Counted from the stretch's first letter, positions 42,390-50,435 are shown. The stretch: DNA of 64,000 nt from JAYZDK01 sp964604165 (GCA_964604165.1 CAZRYF010000010.1:38033-102032), one strand, 5' to 3'. Notes: generated by a model not told the origin, from the letters alone. Program-made: numbers and translations.

Positions 42390-43133
42390 CTATCCCAAAG
42401 AGAGGAGTTGGCCGATTCGCTCGGACCATCCCGGAAGCCGCGCGGGGGCCAGGCGTGCATCCGATGGGCGGGGACCCAGGAAAAGATCCGAGACCACCTC
42501 CACGTGGCCCGTCAACCCCATTTCCTCCGCCAAGACAAGGGCCAGTTCCGCCCAGGTGGTCTCCTCCGAGCCGATGGCGTGTGTGATTCCGGGTGGCAAC
42601 GCCAGAACCGCGTCGGCAAGGTCTTCCACCCAGGTGGGCTGAACTCGCCATCCCTCCAGCGCCTTCACGGGTCCAGCTTTCAGGCGATGCGCCAAGGTCG
42701 ACGGGAAGTTGGTGCCCCCCTCTCCATAGAGCCAGCCGGTTCGAATGACGTCGCCTCCCAGGGCAAGCACCCCCTGCTCGGCTGCGACCTTCTGCTCTCC
42801 ATAGGTGTTGACGGGCGAGGTCGGATCCCCGGGAAAATGGGGGCCGCTTTCACCGAAGACATAGTTGCTGGAAAGGAGGGTGGTGGGCACAAGCCCCGCA
42901 AAGGCGATGGGGGCCTCCACGTTCACGGCGTGGGCCCTCGGGTCGGAACTACACTGATCCACCCCGGTCAGTGCGGCACAGAACACCACCCTGTCAGGCT
43001 GGTGCACCTCCAGGAATCGATCCCGCTGTGCTGGATTCGTGACGTCCAAGTTCAGTCGGCCCGGCGCCAGGAGCCCTCGCCGTGCCAGCGCGCCGCCGAG
43101 CAGTCCGTCGCCGCCTGTCACGAGGATTCGCAT
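42390..43133 (-). CDS. RmlD-like dTDP-4-dehydrorhamnose reductase family protein
   Basis: A 247-residue extended SDR. The N-terminal dinucleotide motif is TGGDGLLGGA, and the catalytic pair is Tyr/Lys in NTYGEQKVAAE. PTTLLSSNYVFG and GDVIRTGWLYGEG follow the order of RmlD/SDR substrate domains. Shorter than typical RmlD (~290 aa). No other dTDP-rhamnose genes adjoin, so the sugar substrate is unproven. It precedes the UbiB-like gene. Confidence 0.85.
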   Translation of the reverse strand: MRILVTGGDGLLGGALARRGLLAPGRLNLDVTNPAQRDRFLEVHQPDRVVFCAALTGVDQCSSDPRAHAVNVEAPIAFAGLVPTTLLSSNYVFGESGPHFPGDPTSPVNTYGEQKVAAEQGVLALGGDVIRTGWLYGEGGTNFPSTLAHRLKAGPVKALEGWRVQPTWVEDLADAVLALPPGITHAIGSEETTWAELALVLAEEMGLTGHVEVVSDLFLGPRPSDARLAPARLPGWSERIGQLLSLG

Positions 43134-43166
43134 GGTGGTCCTGGAGGGGGAGAGGAGCACAAGCGT

Positions 43167-43196
43167 TTGACACGGAACACCGCGCCTTCGTACGCT
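43167..43196 (+). promoter_or_regulatory. Possible sigma-70 type promoter
   Basis: A consensus -35 TTGACA at 43167-43172 is followed after 18 bp by TACGCT. The -10 is weak. It lies 46 bp upstream of the coiled-coil protein start. The GCCCCC-A-GGGGGC palindrome at 43213-43225 lies in the leader. Confidence 0.4.
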
Positions 43197-43241
43197 GCAA
43201 AGGTAGGCACAAGCCCCCAGGGGGCAAAGAGAGAGCAGGTA

Positions 43242-44093
43242 ATGGCGCTGCTGGTCACAGGTATCGAATACCACGGCCGACTGGCTCGCCGGGACGGGCG
43301 CCCGGCGAATCCGGGCACGTACGACCTGCGCTTTGCTTTGCATTCCGACGAACGCATCAAGCGGAGTTGCTGGACCGAGGAACACACCTCGGTTGTGGTG
43401 GCTCCCGGAGGCTTCTTTACGGTGGTTCTCGGGCTGACCACTCCCATCAAGGCCGAGTACTTCAGCGCGGGGCCCCGGTGGGCGTCTGTGCGAATTGTCA
43501 GGCGCGGAGAGTTGGAAGATGAAACGGGACCTCGGGTGCCGGTATTGGGGGGCGTGGTCTGCCTGGAGCAGCACACCCGCCGGGTTGTGGCACGCTTGAG
43601 CCGACTGGAGGAGGCTGTCACCGAGGCCGCCCGTGGACCCCAGGCCCTGGACATGCAGTCTTCTATCGAGGCGCTTCATCTTCGCCTTGGCCAGCTGGAG
43701 GACGGGCGCCTTGATCAGGTAGAGACCCTGCTGCGAGAGCTGGCTCGTCGGGTAAAGTCCCTGGATGGAGACGGTCGCCGCATGGAGCTGTTGGAGGAGC
43801 GGGTGGACGAACTCGATGGCCCCAGCGGAGAGATTCAGGAGCTTGTGGAGCGCATGGACGATCTCGGGGCCCTGGAGGTAGGCGCTGATGCGATTGTGAG
43901 CGCCGTGGCCGTCGCCAATCGAGGGGGCGAAAAGGAGTTGGAAGAGAGGATCAAGCGGCTTGAACTAGCCACCGCCGAGCTGGGGGGGCGGATTGAGACC
44001 TTGCTGATTTTGATGGAGAGCGAGTCCATGGCAGAGGCTACCTGGGACCTTCCCGCAGCCTCCGCAACCGATCTGGATGTGACCGCTACCTGA
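43242..44093 (+). CDS. Coiled-coil protein with N-terminal beta domain
   Basis: A 283-residue protein. Residues ~1-90 have the pattern seen at the start of many bacterial fibre-like proteins (GRLARRDGRPANPGTYDLRF, SVVVAPGGFFTVVLG, PRWASVRIV). Residues ~115-260 are heptad-rich coiled coil (LRLGQLEDGRLDQVETLLREL, KELEERIKRLELA). No signal peptide or helix anchor. It ends 13 bp before the AAA ATPase gene. Function unknown; a structural trimer is plausible. Confidence 0.65.
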   Translation: MALLVTGIEYHGRLARRDGRPANPGTYDLRFALHSDERIKRSCWTEEHTSVVVAPGGFFTVVLGLTTPIKAEYFSAGPRWASVRIVRRGELEDETGPRVPVLGGVVCLEQHTRRVVARLSRLEEAVTEAARGPQALDMQSSIEALHLRLGQLEDGRLDQVETLLRELARRVKSLDGDGRRMELLEERVDELDGPSGEIQELVERMDDLGALEVGADAIVSAVAVANRGGEKELEERIKRLELATAELGGRIETLLILMESESMAEATWDLPAASATDLDVTAT

Positions 44094-44106
44094 CCCAGGG
44101 GTGTTG

Positions 44107-45819
44107 ATGTCGGGTGCACTTGTCTTGCCCGCTTGGGCAGAGGACCTGCGGTCTCGCTACCTGGCTGGGGAGGCCAGCGTGTTCCTGCTCCACGGGAATG
44201 TGCGGGATCTCTTTCGCTGGGAAGAAGAGGGCGCCCCGGACTACCTGCCCCTGAAGGCCTTCCTCGAGCGATTTCTTGGACGGTCAAAGGAGATTGTTCT
44301 CACCTGGAATTGCTCCGAGGGCGTCGGTCTCTCCGACAAGAAGATGGAGAAGGCGGTGGAGCGAATCGTGAACGCCCGGCGCATGGTGGATGGGGAGCCA
44401 CCCATGGGAGATCTGCCCAAGGATGCAGCCGGGGTGTTGTCCCTGGTGGAGGATTTGGTCACCACCTCCGACGCGGGGGTGTCGGTGGTGCTTGACTACG
44501 TGGAGACCCTCGTGCCCAAGGCGGACCTCTCCTACATGGGCGAAGCGGACAAAGCCAACCTGGTCGCCCTCCAGCGGTGGACCCAGGATCCAGACCTTCA
44601 AAAGTCCGACAACCTGGTGCTCCTGGTGACCCAGCACATGAGCGACCTCAACCGTCGGCTGCTCTCGTCCGCCCAGCTGGTGCCCATCGAGATTCATCTG
44701 CCCGATGCAGCTGAGCGGGAGGCCTACATAGGAAGCCTGGACCACGCTTTGGTCTCCATGGAAATGGAGGACGCCGCCCTCGCCCAGCACACCGCGGGAC
44801 TCTCCCTGGTCCATGTGCGCAGCCTGTTGCGCCAGGCCAGGCAGTCCGGGGAGCCCATCACCTTTCGCACCGTGGCGCTTCGAAAGAAGGCCATCATTGA
44901 ACAGGAATGCAGCGGACTGGTGGAGTTCGTGGATCCTCGCCACGATTTCAGCCATGTGGGTGGGCTTGAGCGTATCAAGACCGACCTGATGGGCATCGCC
45001 GCCGCCATCAAAGGGGGGCGACGCAACCAGGTCCCGATGGGGGTGATTTTCGTGGGCCCCATGGGAACGGGCAAGACCTACGTGGCCGAGGCCTTTGCTG
45101 GCGAGTCGGGCCTGACCTGCATTCGGTTCAAGAATTTTCGGGAAAAGTGGGTGGGGTCGACAGAGGCAAACCTGGAGAAGGTGCTCCAAGTGGTGGAGGC
45201 TCTGGGGTATGTCCTGCTGATCATCGATGAAGCGGACCGGTCTCTTTCCTCCGGGGGCGAGAGCGATGGGGGCACCAACTCCCGGGTGATTGCCCGGTTG
45301 AAGGAGTTCATGTCGGACACCTCCCACCGGGGACGCGTGGTGATTCTGCTGATGACAAACCGGCCTGACAAGTTGGATGCCGACCTCAAGCGTCCCGGGC
45401 GTTTTGACCTGAAGATTCCGTTTTTTTTCCCGGAATCCAGGGTGGAGCGGGAAGCCGTTGTTCGGGCGCTGGTGCGGAAGAACCGGCTGCCCCTGGCGGA
45501 AGGAGTTGAGGTTGAAGGCGTGGTGGAGGGTACCGACGGGTACTCTGCCGCGGAGATTGAGGCGGTGCTCTTGGCGGCATCCGCCAACGCGGGGCGGGAC
45601 GGGCGGGAAGAAATAGCCCCCGCGGACCTCTCCAGCGCAGTGGTGGATGTGATTCCTTCCAAGGACACCCGCATGCTGGCGTTCATGGAAATGCTGGCGG
45701 TCTTTGAGGCCAGCTCCAGGCGAATGCTCCCTGATCGCTATCGAGACCTTGGCGCCGAGGAGGTCCAGGCCCGCCTGGATGAGCTTCGCGTGTCGCTGGG
45801 GCATCGCGTTCTGCCTTGA
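44107..45819 (+). CDS. AAA ATPase with a ~270-residue N-terminal domain
   Basis: A 570-residue ATPase. The N-terminal half (HGNVRDLFRW, LDYVETLVPK, LLVTQHMSDL) is itself a degenerate P-loop-like domain without a Walker A motif. The AAA core from ~280 has Walker A GPMGTGKT, Walker B LLIIDEADR, sensor 1 LMTNRPD and the arginine finger in RPGRFD. The layout resembles Ycf46-type AAA proteins. AGGGG precedes ATG 44107 (TTG 44104 and GTG 44101 are alternatives). It is a few bases after the coiled-coil gene, a possible partner, and 76 bp before rplU. Confidence 0.85.
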   Translation: MSGALVLPAWAEDLRSRYLAGEASVFLLHGNVRDLFRWEEEGAPDYLPLKAFLERFLGRSKEIVLTWNCSEGVGLSDKKMEKAVERIVNARRMVDGEPPMGDLPKDAAGVLSLVEDLVTTSDAGVSVVLDYVETLVPKADLSYMGEADKANLVALQRWTQDPDLQKSDNLVLLVTQHMSDLNRRLLSSAQLVPIEIHLPDAAEREAYIGSLDHALVSMEMEDAALAQHTAGLSLVHVRSLLRQARQSGEPITFRTVALRKKAIIEQECSGLVEFVDPRHDFSHVGGLERIKTDLMGIAAAIKGGRRNQVPMGVIFVGPMGTGKTYVAEAFAGESGLTCIRFKNFREKWVGSTEANLEKVLQVVEALGYVLLIIDEADRSLSSGGESDGGTNSRVIARLKEFMSDTSHRGRVVILLMTNRPDKLDADLKRPGRFDLKIPFFFPESRVEREAVVRALVRKNRLPLAEGVEVEGVVEGTDGYSAAEIEAVLLAASANAGRDGREEIAPADLSSAVVDVIPSKDTRMLAFMEMLAVFEASSRRMLPDRYRDLGAEEVQARLDELRVSLGHRVLP

Positions 45820-45884
45820 CAGCCCCCCCCAAACCCCCTAAAAGCCCGGGGTTGCGACGGGTGGACCTCGTGCGCCATCGTTTT

Positions 45885-45894
45885 GGGAGCTCCC
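45885..45894 (+). promoter_or_regulatory. Palindromic ribosome-binding site of rplU
   Basis: GGGAGCTCCC, a perfect 10-bp palindrome, ends two bases before the rplU ATG and contains the Shine-Dalgarno GGGAG. It could be bound by a protein, or the SD may base-pair elsewhere in the message. This is suggestive only. Confidence 0.35.
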
Positions 45895-45895
45895 A

Positions 45896-46207
45896 ATGTA
45901 TGCAGTTGTAAAAACTTCTGGCCGCCAGATTCGCGTTTCCGCGGGAGACCACGTACAGGTGGATCGCCTGGATGCGGAGGTAGGGACCGAAACTTCGTTG
46001 GATGACGTGCTCATGGTGGGCGATGGCGATGACGTCAAAATCGGTGATCCCACGGTGAAGGGCGCCAAGGTGAAGGTCAAGGTGCTTTCCCACGAACTTG
46101 GCGACAAAGTCATCACCTACAAGTACAAGCGTCGGAAGCGCAGCCGCAAGATTCGCGGGTTCCGGCACTCCCACACCACCCTCGAAATCATGGCCATCGA
46201 GGCTTAG
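45896..46207 (+). CDS. rplU: 50S ribosomal protein L21
   Basis: A 103-residue L21. It starts MYAVVKTSGRQIRV, has the VGDGDDVKIGDPTV beta segment, and ends with KVITYKYKRRKRSRKIRGFRH, the conserved RNA-binding tail. First gene of the usual rplU-rpmA-obgE order. Confidence 0.98.
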   Translation: MYAVVKTSGRQIRVSAGDHVQVDRLDAEVGTETSLDDVLMVGDGDDVKIGDPTVKGAKVKVKVLSHELGDKVITYKYKRRKRSRKIRGFRHSHTTLEIMAIEA

Positions 46208-46216
46208 GAGTTTCCA

Positions 46217-46471
46217 ATGGCACATAAGAAAGGCCAGGGTTCCACCCGGAACGGACGTGACTCCAACCCCCAGTACCGGGGAGTGAAAAAGGGAGATGGG
46301 CAGTCGGTTCGCGCCGGCAACATCTTGGTGCGCCAGCTTGGAACCCGCTTTCACGCGGGCCAGAATGTTGGCACGGGCCGGGACTGGACGCTCTTCTCCC
46401 TGGTGGATGGAACGGTCCACTACGAGACCTTCCGCGGCGGGAAGAAGCGCATCTCCGTAACCGCTGATTAG
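46217..46471 (+). CDS. rpmA: 50S ribosomal protein L27
   Basis: An 84-residue L27 beginning MAHKKGQGSTRNGRDS, with RAGNILVRQLGTRFHAGQNVG in the middle. The N-terminal tail reaches the peptidyl transferase centre. It has no extra N-terminal cleavage extension of the Firmicutes type. TAGGAG precedes the start. Confidence 0.98.
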   Translation: MAHKKGQGSTRNGRDSNPQYRGVKKGDGQSVRAGNILVRQLGTRFHAGQNVGTGRDWTLFSLVDGTVHYETFRGGKKRISVTAD

Positions 46472-46486
46472 GCAGCGTGAGCGCAA

Positions 46487-47512
46487 TTGCGCTTCATTGA
46501 CGAGGTTGAGATTACCTGTGTGTCCGGCCGTGGCGGGGACGGGTCCCTCTCGTTTCGCCGGGAGCCGTACACTCCCCGGGGTGGGCCGGATGGTGGTGAC
46601 GGTGGTCGTGGGGGAAACGTGGTCCTGGTGGCCACCCGGCGCCTGAATACTCTGTACCACCTGCGGGGAACACGCCTGTATCCGGCCAAGGGTGGCGGCG
46701 GCGGCGGCGCCAAGAACATGACGGGCCGCAATGGAAAAGACCGGGTCATCGAGGTCCCTGTGGGGACGGTGATCCGAGATCTCGACGAGGACGTCCAGGT
46801 GGCGGACCTCGCGGCGGAGGGGCAGGTGGCGGTGGTGTGTCGCGGTGGGCGCGGTGGACGAGGTAACAGCCACTTCAAGTCGTCGACCAACCGGACTCCC
46901 CGGCAGGTGGAGCAGGGTGGACCCGCCGTGCAGCGCCGGTTGGGGCTCGAGCTGAAGCTCTTGGCGGATGTGGGCTTGCTTGGCTTTCCAAATGCGGGGA
47001 AGTCCACCTTGATCTCCCGCATTTCAAGGGCAAAGCCAAAGGTGGCCGACTACCCCTTCACCACCTTGGTTCCAAACCTGGGAGTGGTCTCTCCCGGGGG
47101 GGAGGAGAGCTTTGTGGTGGCGGACATCCCGGGGCTCGTGGCGGGGGCCAGCGAGGGAGTCGGGCTGGGCCATCGCTTTCTGCGCCACGTCGAGCGCTGT
47201 AGTTTTCTCTTGCACATGGTGAGCGCCATGGAGATCGGCGAGTCCGTGGAGGATCCCCTTGAGCGCTACGAGGCCTTGGTGAAGGAGTTGGCAGCCTTTT
47301 CGGAGAAGCTGGCCGACCTCAGTCAGGTTCCGGTGCTCACCAAGGTGGATCTGTTGTCGGAGGACGATCTGGCGTCCCTCTTGCGACGCTTTGAAGAGCG
47401 GCTTGGGTTGCGTCCCTGGTGCATCAGTTCGGTCAGCGGAAAGGGAATCGATGCCCTCGTAGGAGAATGTGCTCGGCGCCTCCGAGATATGCTCGAGGAG
47501 GGCGAGGAGTAG
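46487..47512 (+). CDS. obgE: GTPase Obg (CgtA)
   Basis: A 341-residue essential GTPase of 50S assembly. The Gly-rich Obg fold (SGRGGDGSLSF, GGDGGRGGNVV, GGRGGRGNSHF) is followed by the G domain with GFPNAGKST, DIPGL and TKVD (in place of NKxD). The OCT domain is absent. The start is TTG 46487, since no in-frame ATG or GTG gives the full MRFIDEVEI leader; the Shine-Dalgarno is weak. Confidence 0.95.
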   Translation: MRFIDEVEITCVSGRGGDGSLSFRREPYTPRGGPDGGDGGRGGNVVLVATRRLNTLYHLRGTRLYPAKGGGGGGAKNMTGRNGKDRVIEVPVGTVIRDLDEDVQVADLAAEGQVAVVCRGGRGGRGNSHFKSSTNRTPRQVEQGGPAVQRRLGLELKLLADVGLLGFPNAGKSTLISRISRAKPKVADYPFTTLVPNLGVVSPGGEESFVVADIPGLVAGASEGVGLGHRFLRHVERCSFLLHMVSAMEIGESVEDPLERYEALVKELAAFSEKLADLSQVPVLTKVDLLSEDDLASLLRRFEERLGLRPWCISSVSGKGIDALVGECARRLRDMLEEGEE

Positions 47513-47517
47513 AGGCG

Positions 47518-48252
47518 GTGGCTGGTTTTGCCACAACGGTGTCGGCGCTAATGCTCCTCCTCTCATGTGAGAGGGGGACGGCTTCTGGGGATTCAACCCT
47601 CTCGGCATCCGAGGTGGTGTCTTTTGAGTCGGTGGCGGGCCTGGGTCCCCACCGCATGTCTTCCACGCTTACCTGGGACCGGGGAGCAGCGCGGGGGGGG
47701 AGCACCACCGAGACCCTGGAGCTTGTCTGGGGCGACTGGGATCACTTCCTGGTTCGACGCCTGCGAGATGATCGCCTCGCTACGGAGGAGCTGATTGTGG
47801 GGGGGGTGGCGTATACCCGCGCCGGCAAGGGGCGCTTCCGGCAGGCGAGTGATGCGGAATTGTACCGGGTCCAACTGGCCGGCTCCTGGAGCCATTGGGA
47901 GCGCGCTCTGGAGCCGTTTCGCGGGGGCCACGTGTCGGCATCAGATGGGGACGAGATGGTCGAGTCTCGGCCTGCGCGCCGGTTTCTTCTCTCCCTGGCT
48001 CCCGAGGGGAAGGGAGTTTCTCCCGGTTCGCACCAGCCCGAGTCTCTGGCGGGTCGGGTCATCGTTGACAAGTCTACGGCGGTGCGATTGAGGGCCGAGC
48101 TGAAAGGAGTCTATTTTGAGGCAGGGAACCCGGACCGCCCCGTCACGGTGGGCTTGGTCCTTGAACGAGCAGATTTTGGGGTGTTTCCGGACTTGTCCCC
48201 TCCCTCCGCCGCAAGGCGCCCTTTGCTCGAGGAGCGGCCGAGAAGGGAATGA
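47518..48252 (+). CDS. Predicted lipoprotein between obgE and rsfS
   Basis: A 244-residue protein starting at GTG 47518 (GGAG upstream), with signal ALMLLLSC and a lipobox Cys. The mature part is beta-rich (SFESVAGLGPHRMSSTLTW, EELIVGGVAYTR, AGRVIVDKSTAVRLRAELKG) and resembles lipid- or substrate-binding outer-membrane lipoproteins of the LolB/LppX kind in outline only. I do not recognise a specific family. It is five bases after obgE. Confidence 0.65.
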   Translation: MAGFATTVSALMLLLSCERGTASGDSTLSASEVVSFESVAGLGPHRMSSTLTWDRGAARGGSTTETLELVWGDWDHFLVRRLRDDRLATEELIVGGVAYTRAGKGRFRQASDAELYRVQLAGSWSHWERALEPFRGGHVSASDGDEMVESRPARRFLLSLAPEGKGVSPGSHQPESLAGRVIVDKSTAVRLRAELKGVYFEAGNPDRPVTVGLVLERADFGVFPDLSPPSAARRPLLEERPRRE

Positions 48253-48270
48253 CTCTCCCTCAAGGCGGTG

Positions 48271-48294
48271 CTTCCCCTTGCCGAGCAGGGGAAG
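48271..48294 (+). terminator. Stem-loop after the lipoprotein gene
   Basis: CTTCCCCTTGC and GCAGGGGAAG pair with one bulged T around a CGA loop, 18 bases after the stop codon at 48252. No T-run follows, so it may be a processing or weak termination signal rather than an intrinsic terminator. Confidence 0.45.
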
Positions 48295-48501
48295 ATACGG
48301 GTACGATGGAGTCAGGTCGTACGCGAACAATCCGCTTGGCCCTTCCTTTTTGTGAACCTTCCCTTGAACTCCAAACCCCGCTTCCATGAACGCATCTGCG
48401 GGTGTCGTGTTCGGTCGGCTTCCATGGCCTTGGACTCTGAAGGAATCCGTTGAGAACCAACGGGTATTCCCTCTTCAATTCCCCCCACCTGGGAGGTTGC
48501 T

Positions 48502-48888
48502 ATTCGCGACCCGCGTGATTTCGCTCGCCTTGCCACTCAGATCGCCGACGACAAGAAGGCGGAGGACATTGTGGTCCTGAACCTCCAGGGTCGCGTCTCC
48601 TTCTGCGACCAATTCGTCATTTGCAATGGAACCAACCGTCGACATGTACGGGCTATTGCTGAGGCGATTCTCGAGACCTTCAAGTTGGAGTACGACGTGG
48701 CACCCATTTCCACAGAGGGATTTGATGGCGCTCGGTGGGTGCTGCTGGATTTCGGAGACATCGTTGTCCACGTCTTTGACGAGCCCATGCGCGGGTTCTA
48801 CGACCTGGAGGGGCTCTGGCGTGACGCTCCTCGCGTGGAAATGAGCGCGTCCGGGGAAGAGGCCCGGGTTGCCAGCACTGCCGTGTGA
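48502..48888 (+). CDS. rsfS: Ribosome silencing factor RsfS, ATT start
   Basis: A 128-residue RsfS that binds L14 and blocks subunit joining: RDPRDFARLA, DKKAEDIVVLNLQG, FVICNGTNRRHVRAIA, GFDGARWVLLDFGDIVVHVF, YDLEGLW. Alignment by eye to E. coli RsfS places the N-terminus near IRDPRDF. In this frame there is no ATG, GTG or TTG between the stop at 48451 and the GTG at 48571, which lies inside a conserved strand. ATT 48502 has GGGAGG five bases upstream, so it is the best start. It overlaps rlmH by 4 nt. Confidence 0.88.
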   Translation: MRDPRDFARLATQIADDKKAEDIVVLNLQGRVSFCDQFVICNGTNRRHVRAIAEAILETFKLEYDVAPISTEGFDGARWVLLDFGDIVVHVFDEPMRGFYDLEGLWRDAPRVEMSASGEEARVASTAV

Positions 48889-49349
48889 AGATTCGGCTGG
48901 TCACATTTTCCCGTGGACGAACGGGTTGGGCGGACACGGCGGCCAAGGATTATGGGCGCCGGATCGCTCGGTACACCTCCTTTGAGGAGGTACAGGCAAA
49001 GCCCTACCGGGGAAGTGCTGTCGGAGAAGGGCAGAGAGACGAGGGGGCACGGCTCTTGAAGCTGGTGCGCCCGAGGGAGTGGCTCATCGTGCTGGATGAG
49101 CGCGGCGACTCTTTGTCTTCCGAGGCCTGGGCGACTCTGTTGGACAGCGCGGGGCAAGAACGGGCTGGGGGGCTTGTCTTCGCAATTGGTGGTGCCTACG
49201 GACATGGGGAGGCCGTGCGAACCCAGGCGCGGCGCTGTATTTCCCTCTCCCCCATGGTGCTCAACCACCAGGTGGCCAGGGTGTTGGTCCTGGAGCAGCT
49301 GTACCGGGCCTGGACCATCCTTCGGCGGGAGCCCTACCACCACGCTTGA
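48885..49349 (+). CDS. rlmH: 23S rRNA (pseudouridine1915-N3)-methyltransferase RlmH
   Basis: A 154-residue SPOUT methyltransferase: DYGRRIARYTSFE, LDERGDSLSSE, FAIGGAYGHG and the knot segment LVLEQLYRAWTILRREPYHH. It methylates the 23S helix-69 pseudouridine. GTG 48885 overlaps the rsfS stop. rsfS-rlmH is a common neighbourhood. Confidence 0.96.
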   Translation: MKIRLVTFSRGRTGWADTAAKDYGRRIARYTSFEEVQAKPYRGSAVGEGQRDEGARLLKLVRPREWLIVLDERGDSLSSEAWATLLDSAGQERAGGLVFAIGGAYGHGEAVRTQARRCISLSPMVLNHQVARVLVLEQLYRAWTILRREPYHHA

Positions 49350-49394
49350 CCTTTCCCAATCGGTGCCTATCTACCGGTGCAGGAGAGTGGAATC

Positions 49395-50042
49395 ATGCGT
49401 GGCTGGGTTTGCGATGTGCTGGATGTGTTGGCTCCCACGGAGTGTGCGGGTTGTGGCCGCGAGCGCTGGGGCAGGGAGGCGAGCGCCTGGTGCCCAGAGT
49501 GTATCGACGGTCTTCCCAGATCCCTGCGCCCCCTGGTCCGGTGTCCTCGGGGGGTGCGAAGGGCCTGGGGTTATGGTTCCTATGACGGCCCTGTAGGTGC
49601 CGGGATTCGGCGGGGGAAGTACCGGCCAGACCCGGTCGCGTTACGAGAGCTGGGCGGATGGGTCGCCCAGGCGGCTGCGGCGTCGGCTTGGGAGGTGGAC
49701 GCCGTGGTCCCGGTGCCTCAGTCTCGGGCCGCCTGGCGGCGGCGAAGATTCTCCCCGGCGGAGGTGTTGGCGGTGAAGGTGGGGGAAGGTGTTGGCGCTC
49801 CTGTCATGAAGTTGCTTCACAGGGAGGAGCGACGAGTCCAAGCGTCTCTCCCCCTGTCTGCACGCTCCTCGAATGTGGCCAAGGCGTTTTCTGCGCGGGA
49901 CGCCGGGGAGTTTCGTCACGTCCTTCTGGTGGATGACGTTGTGACCAGTGGCGCGACTTCCTCTGATTGTGCGCGGGCGCTCTTGGAGGCGGGCAGTGGC
50001 TCGGTGGATTTGTTGGCGGCCGCCTATGTTGTCATTGTCTGA
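49395..50042 (+). CDS. ComF-family phosphoribosyltransferase-like protein
   Basis: A 215-residue ComF-type protein. An N-terminal zinc-ribbon-like segment (PTECAGCGRERWG, WCPECIDG) is followed by GRKY-like GIRRGKYRPD, VVPVPQSR and the PRPP motif VLLVDDVVTSGAT. ComF acts in DNA uptake in competent bacteria and may be a helicase-linked partner elsewhere. GGAG lies upstream of ATG 49395; an in-frame GTG at 49377 would add six residues. Confidence 0.9.
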   Translation: MRGWVCDVLDVLAPTECAGCGRERWGREASAWCPECIDGLPRSLRPLVRCPRGVRRAWGYGSYDGPVGAGIRRGKYRPDPVALRELGGWVAQAAAASAWEVDAVVPVPQSRAAWRRRRFSPAEVLAVKVGEGVGAPVMKLLHREERRVQASLPLSARSSNVAKAFSARDAGEFRHVLLVDDVVTSGATSSDCARALLEAGSGSVDLLAAAYVVIV

Positions 50043-50069
50043 CGTTGGCTCAATTTTTTATACACGATG

Positions 50070-50086
50070 TGTTGAAGTTTGTTGAA
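50070..50086 (+). promoter_or_regulatory. Direct repeat upstream of the sigma-54 promoter
   Basis: TGTTGAA occurs at 50070-50076 and 50080-50086, one helical turn apart, about 29 bp upstream of the -24 element. It could be an activator site, although enhancers usually lie farther upstream. Confidence 0.35.
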
Positions 50087-50114
50087 CATTCTCCTGGCTT
50101 GGTGGAATCTTGAC

Positions 50115-50130
50115 TGGCACGAAGTTTGCA
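50115..50130 (+). promoter_or_regulatory. Sigma-54 (RpoN) promoter, full consensus
   Basis: TGGCACG-AAGT-TTGCA matches the published TGGCACG-N4-TTGCW consensus in every defined base, with GG at 50116-50117 and GC at 50128-50129 separated by exactly ten bases. Transcription would start near 50141, giving an ~80-nt leader before the 64-aa gene. No such element was noticed at the other genes here. Confidence 0.8.
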
Positions 50131-50158
50131 AACAACAAAGGATGAAATAAACGCCCGA

Positions 50159-50173
50159 TGCCAACCGTTGGCA
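50159..50173 (+). promoter_or_regulatory. 15-bp palindrome in the leader
   Basis: TGCCAAC-C-GTTGGCA at 50159-50173 is a perfect inverted repeat with a one-base centre. It lies between the predicted start of transcription and the 64-aa gene. The loop is too tight for a full RNA hairpin, so an operator is more likely. Confidence 0.4.
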
Positions 50174-50223
50174 CCTGGTGAAGGACCCAAGGACGGGTTT
50201 CCCTCCAAACCTGTGAGGCAGTC

Positions 50224-50418
50224 ATGACGAACCGCAACCAGCGAAAGACCACCACAAACATCGGCGACCTGATTTCCTTGTTCTACGAGGAGTATTTGTC
50301 TCTCTACGGAGACGAGGATCTTGCCACTGTGGCTGCTGCGGCCACCGTCAACGATATTTTGGCGGAACAAGAAGCCACGGCGCCCGTCCAGGCTGCTGCG
50401 GTCGTGGTTGCTGCATAA
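50224..50418 (+). CDS. 64-residue protein expressed from a sigma-54 promoter
   Basis: A small protein with a basic start (MTNRNQRKTTT), a central amphipathic acidic stretch (DLISLFYEEYLSLYGDEDLA), then AAAATVNDILAE and a hydrophobic Ala/Val tail. GAGG lies before ATG 50224. It has its own sigma-54 promoter and an intrinsic terminator, and is preceded by an unusually A+T-rich 180 bp. There is no signal peptide, and the C-terminal Ala/Val run is short for a membrane anchor. I do not know its family or role. Confidence 0.7.
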   Translation: MTNRNQRKTTTNIGDLISLFYEEYLSLYGDEDLATVAAAATVNDILAEQEATAPVQAAAVVVAA

Positions 50419-50435
50419 TCGTATACATTTGTAAC

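Noticed and set aside
44284..45804. Minus-strand open frame across the AAA ATPase
   Set aside because: It is antisense to a protein with complete Walker A and B motifs.
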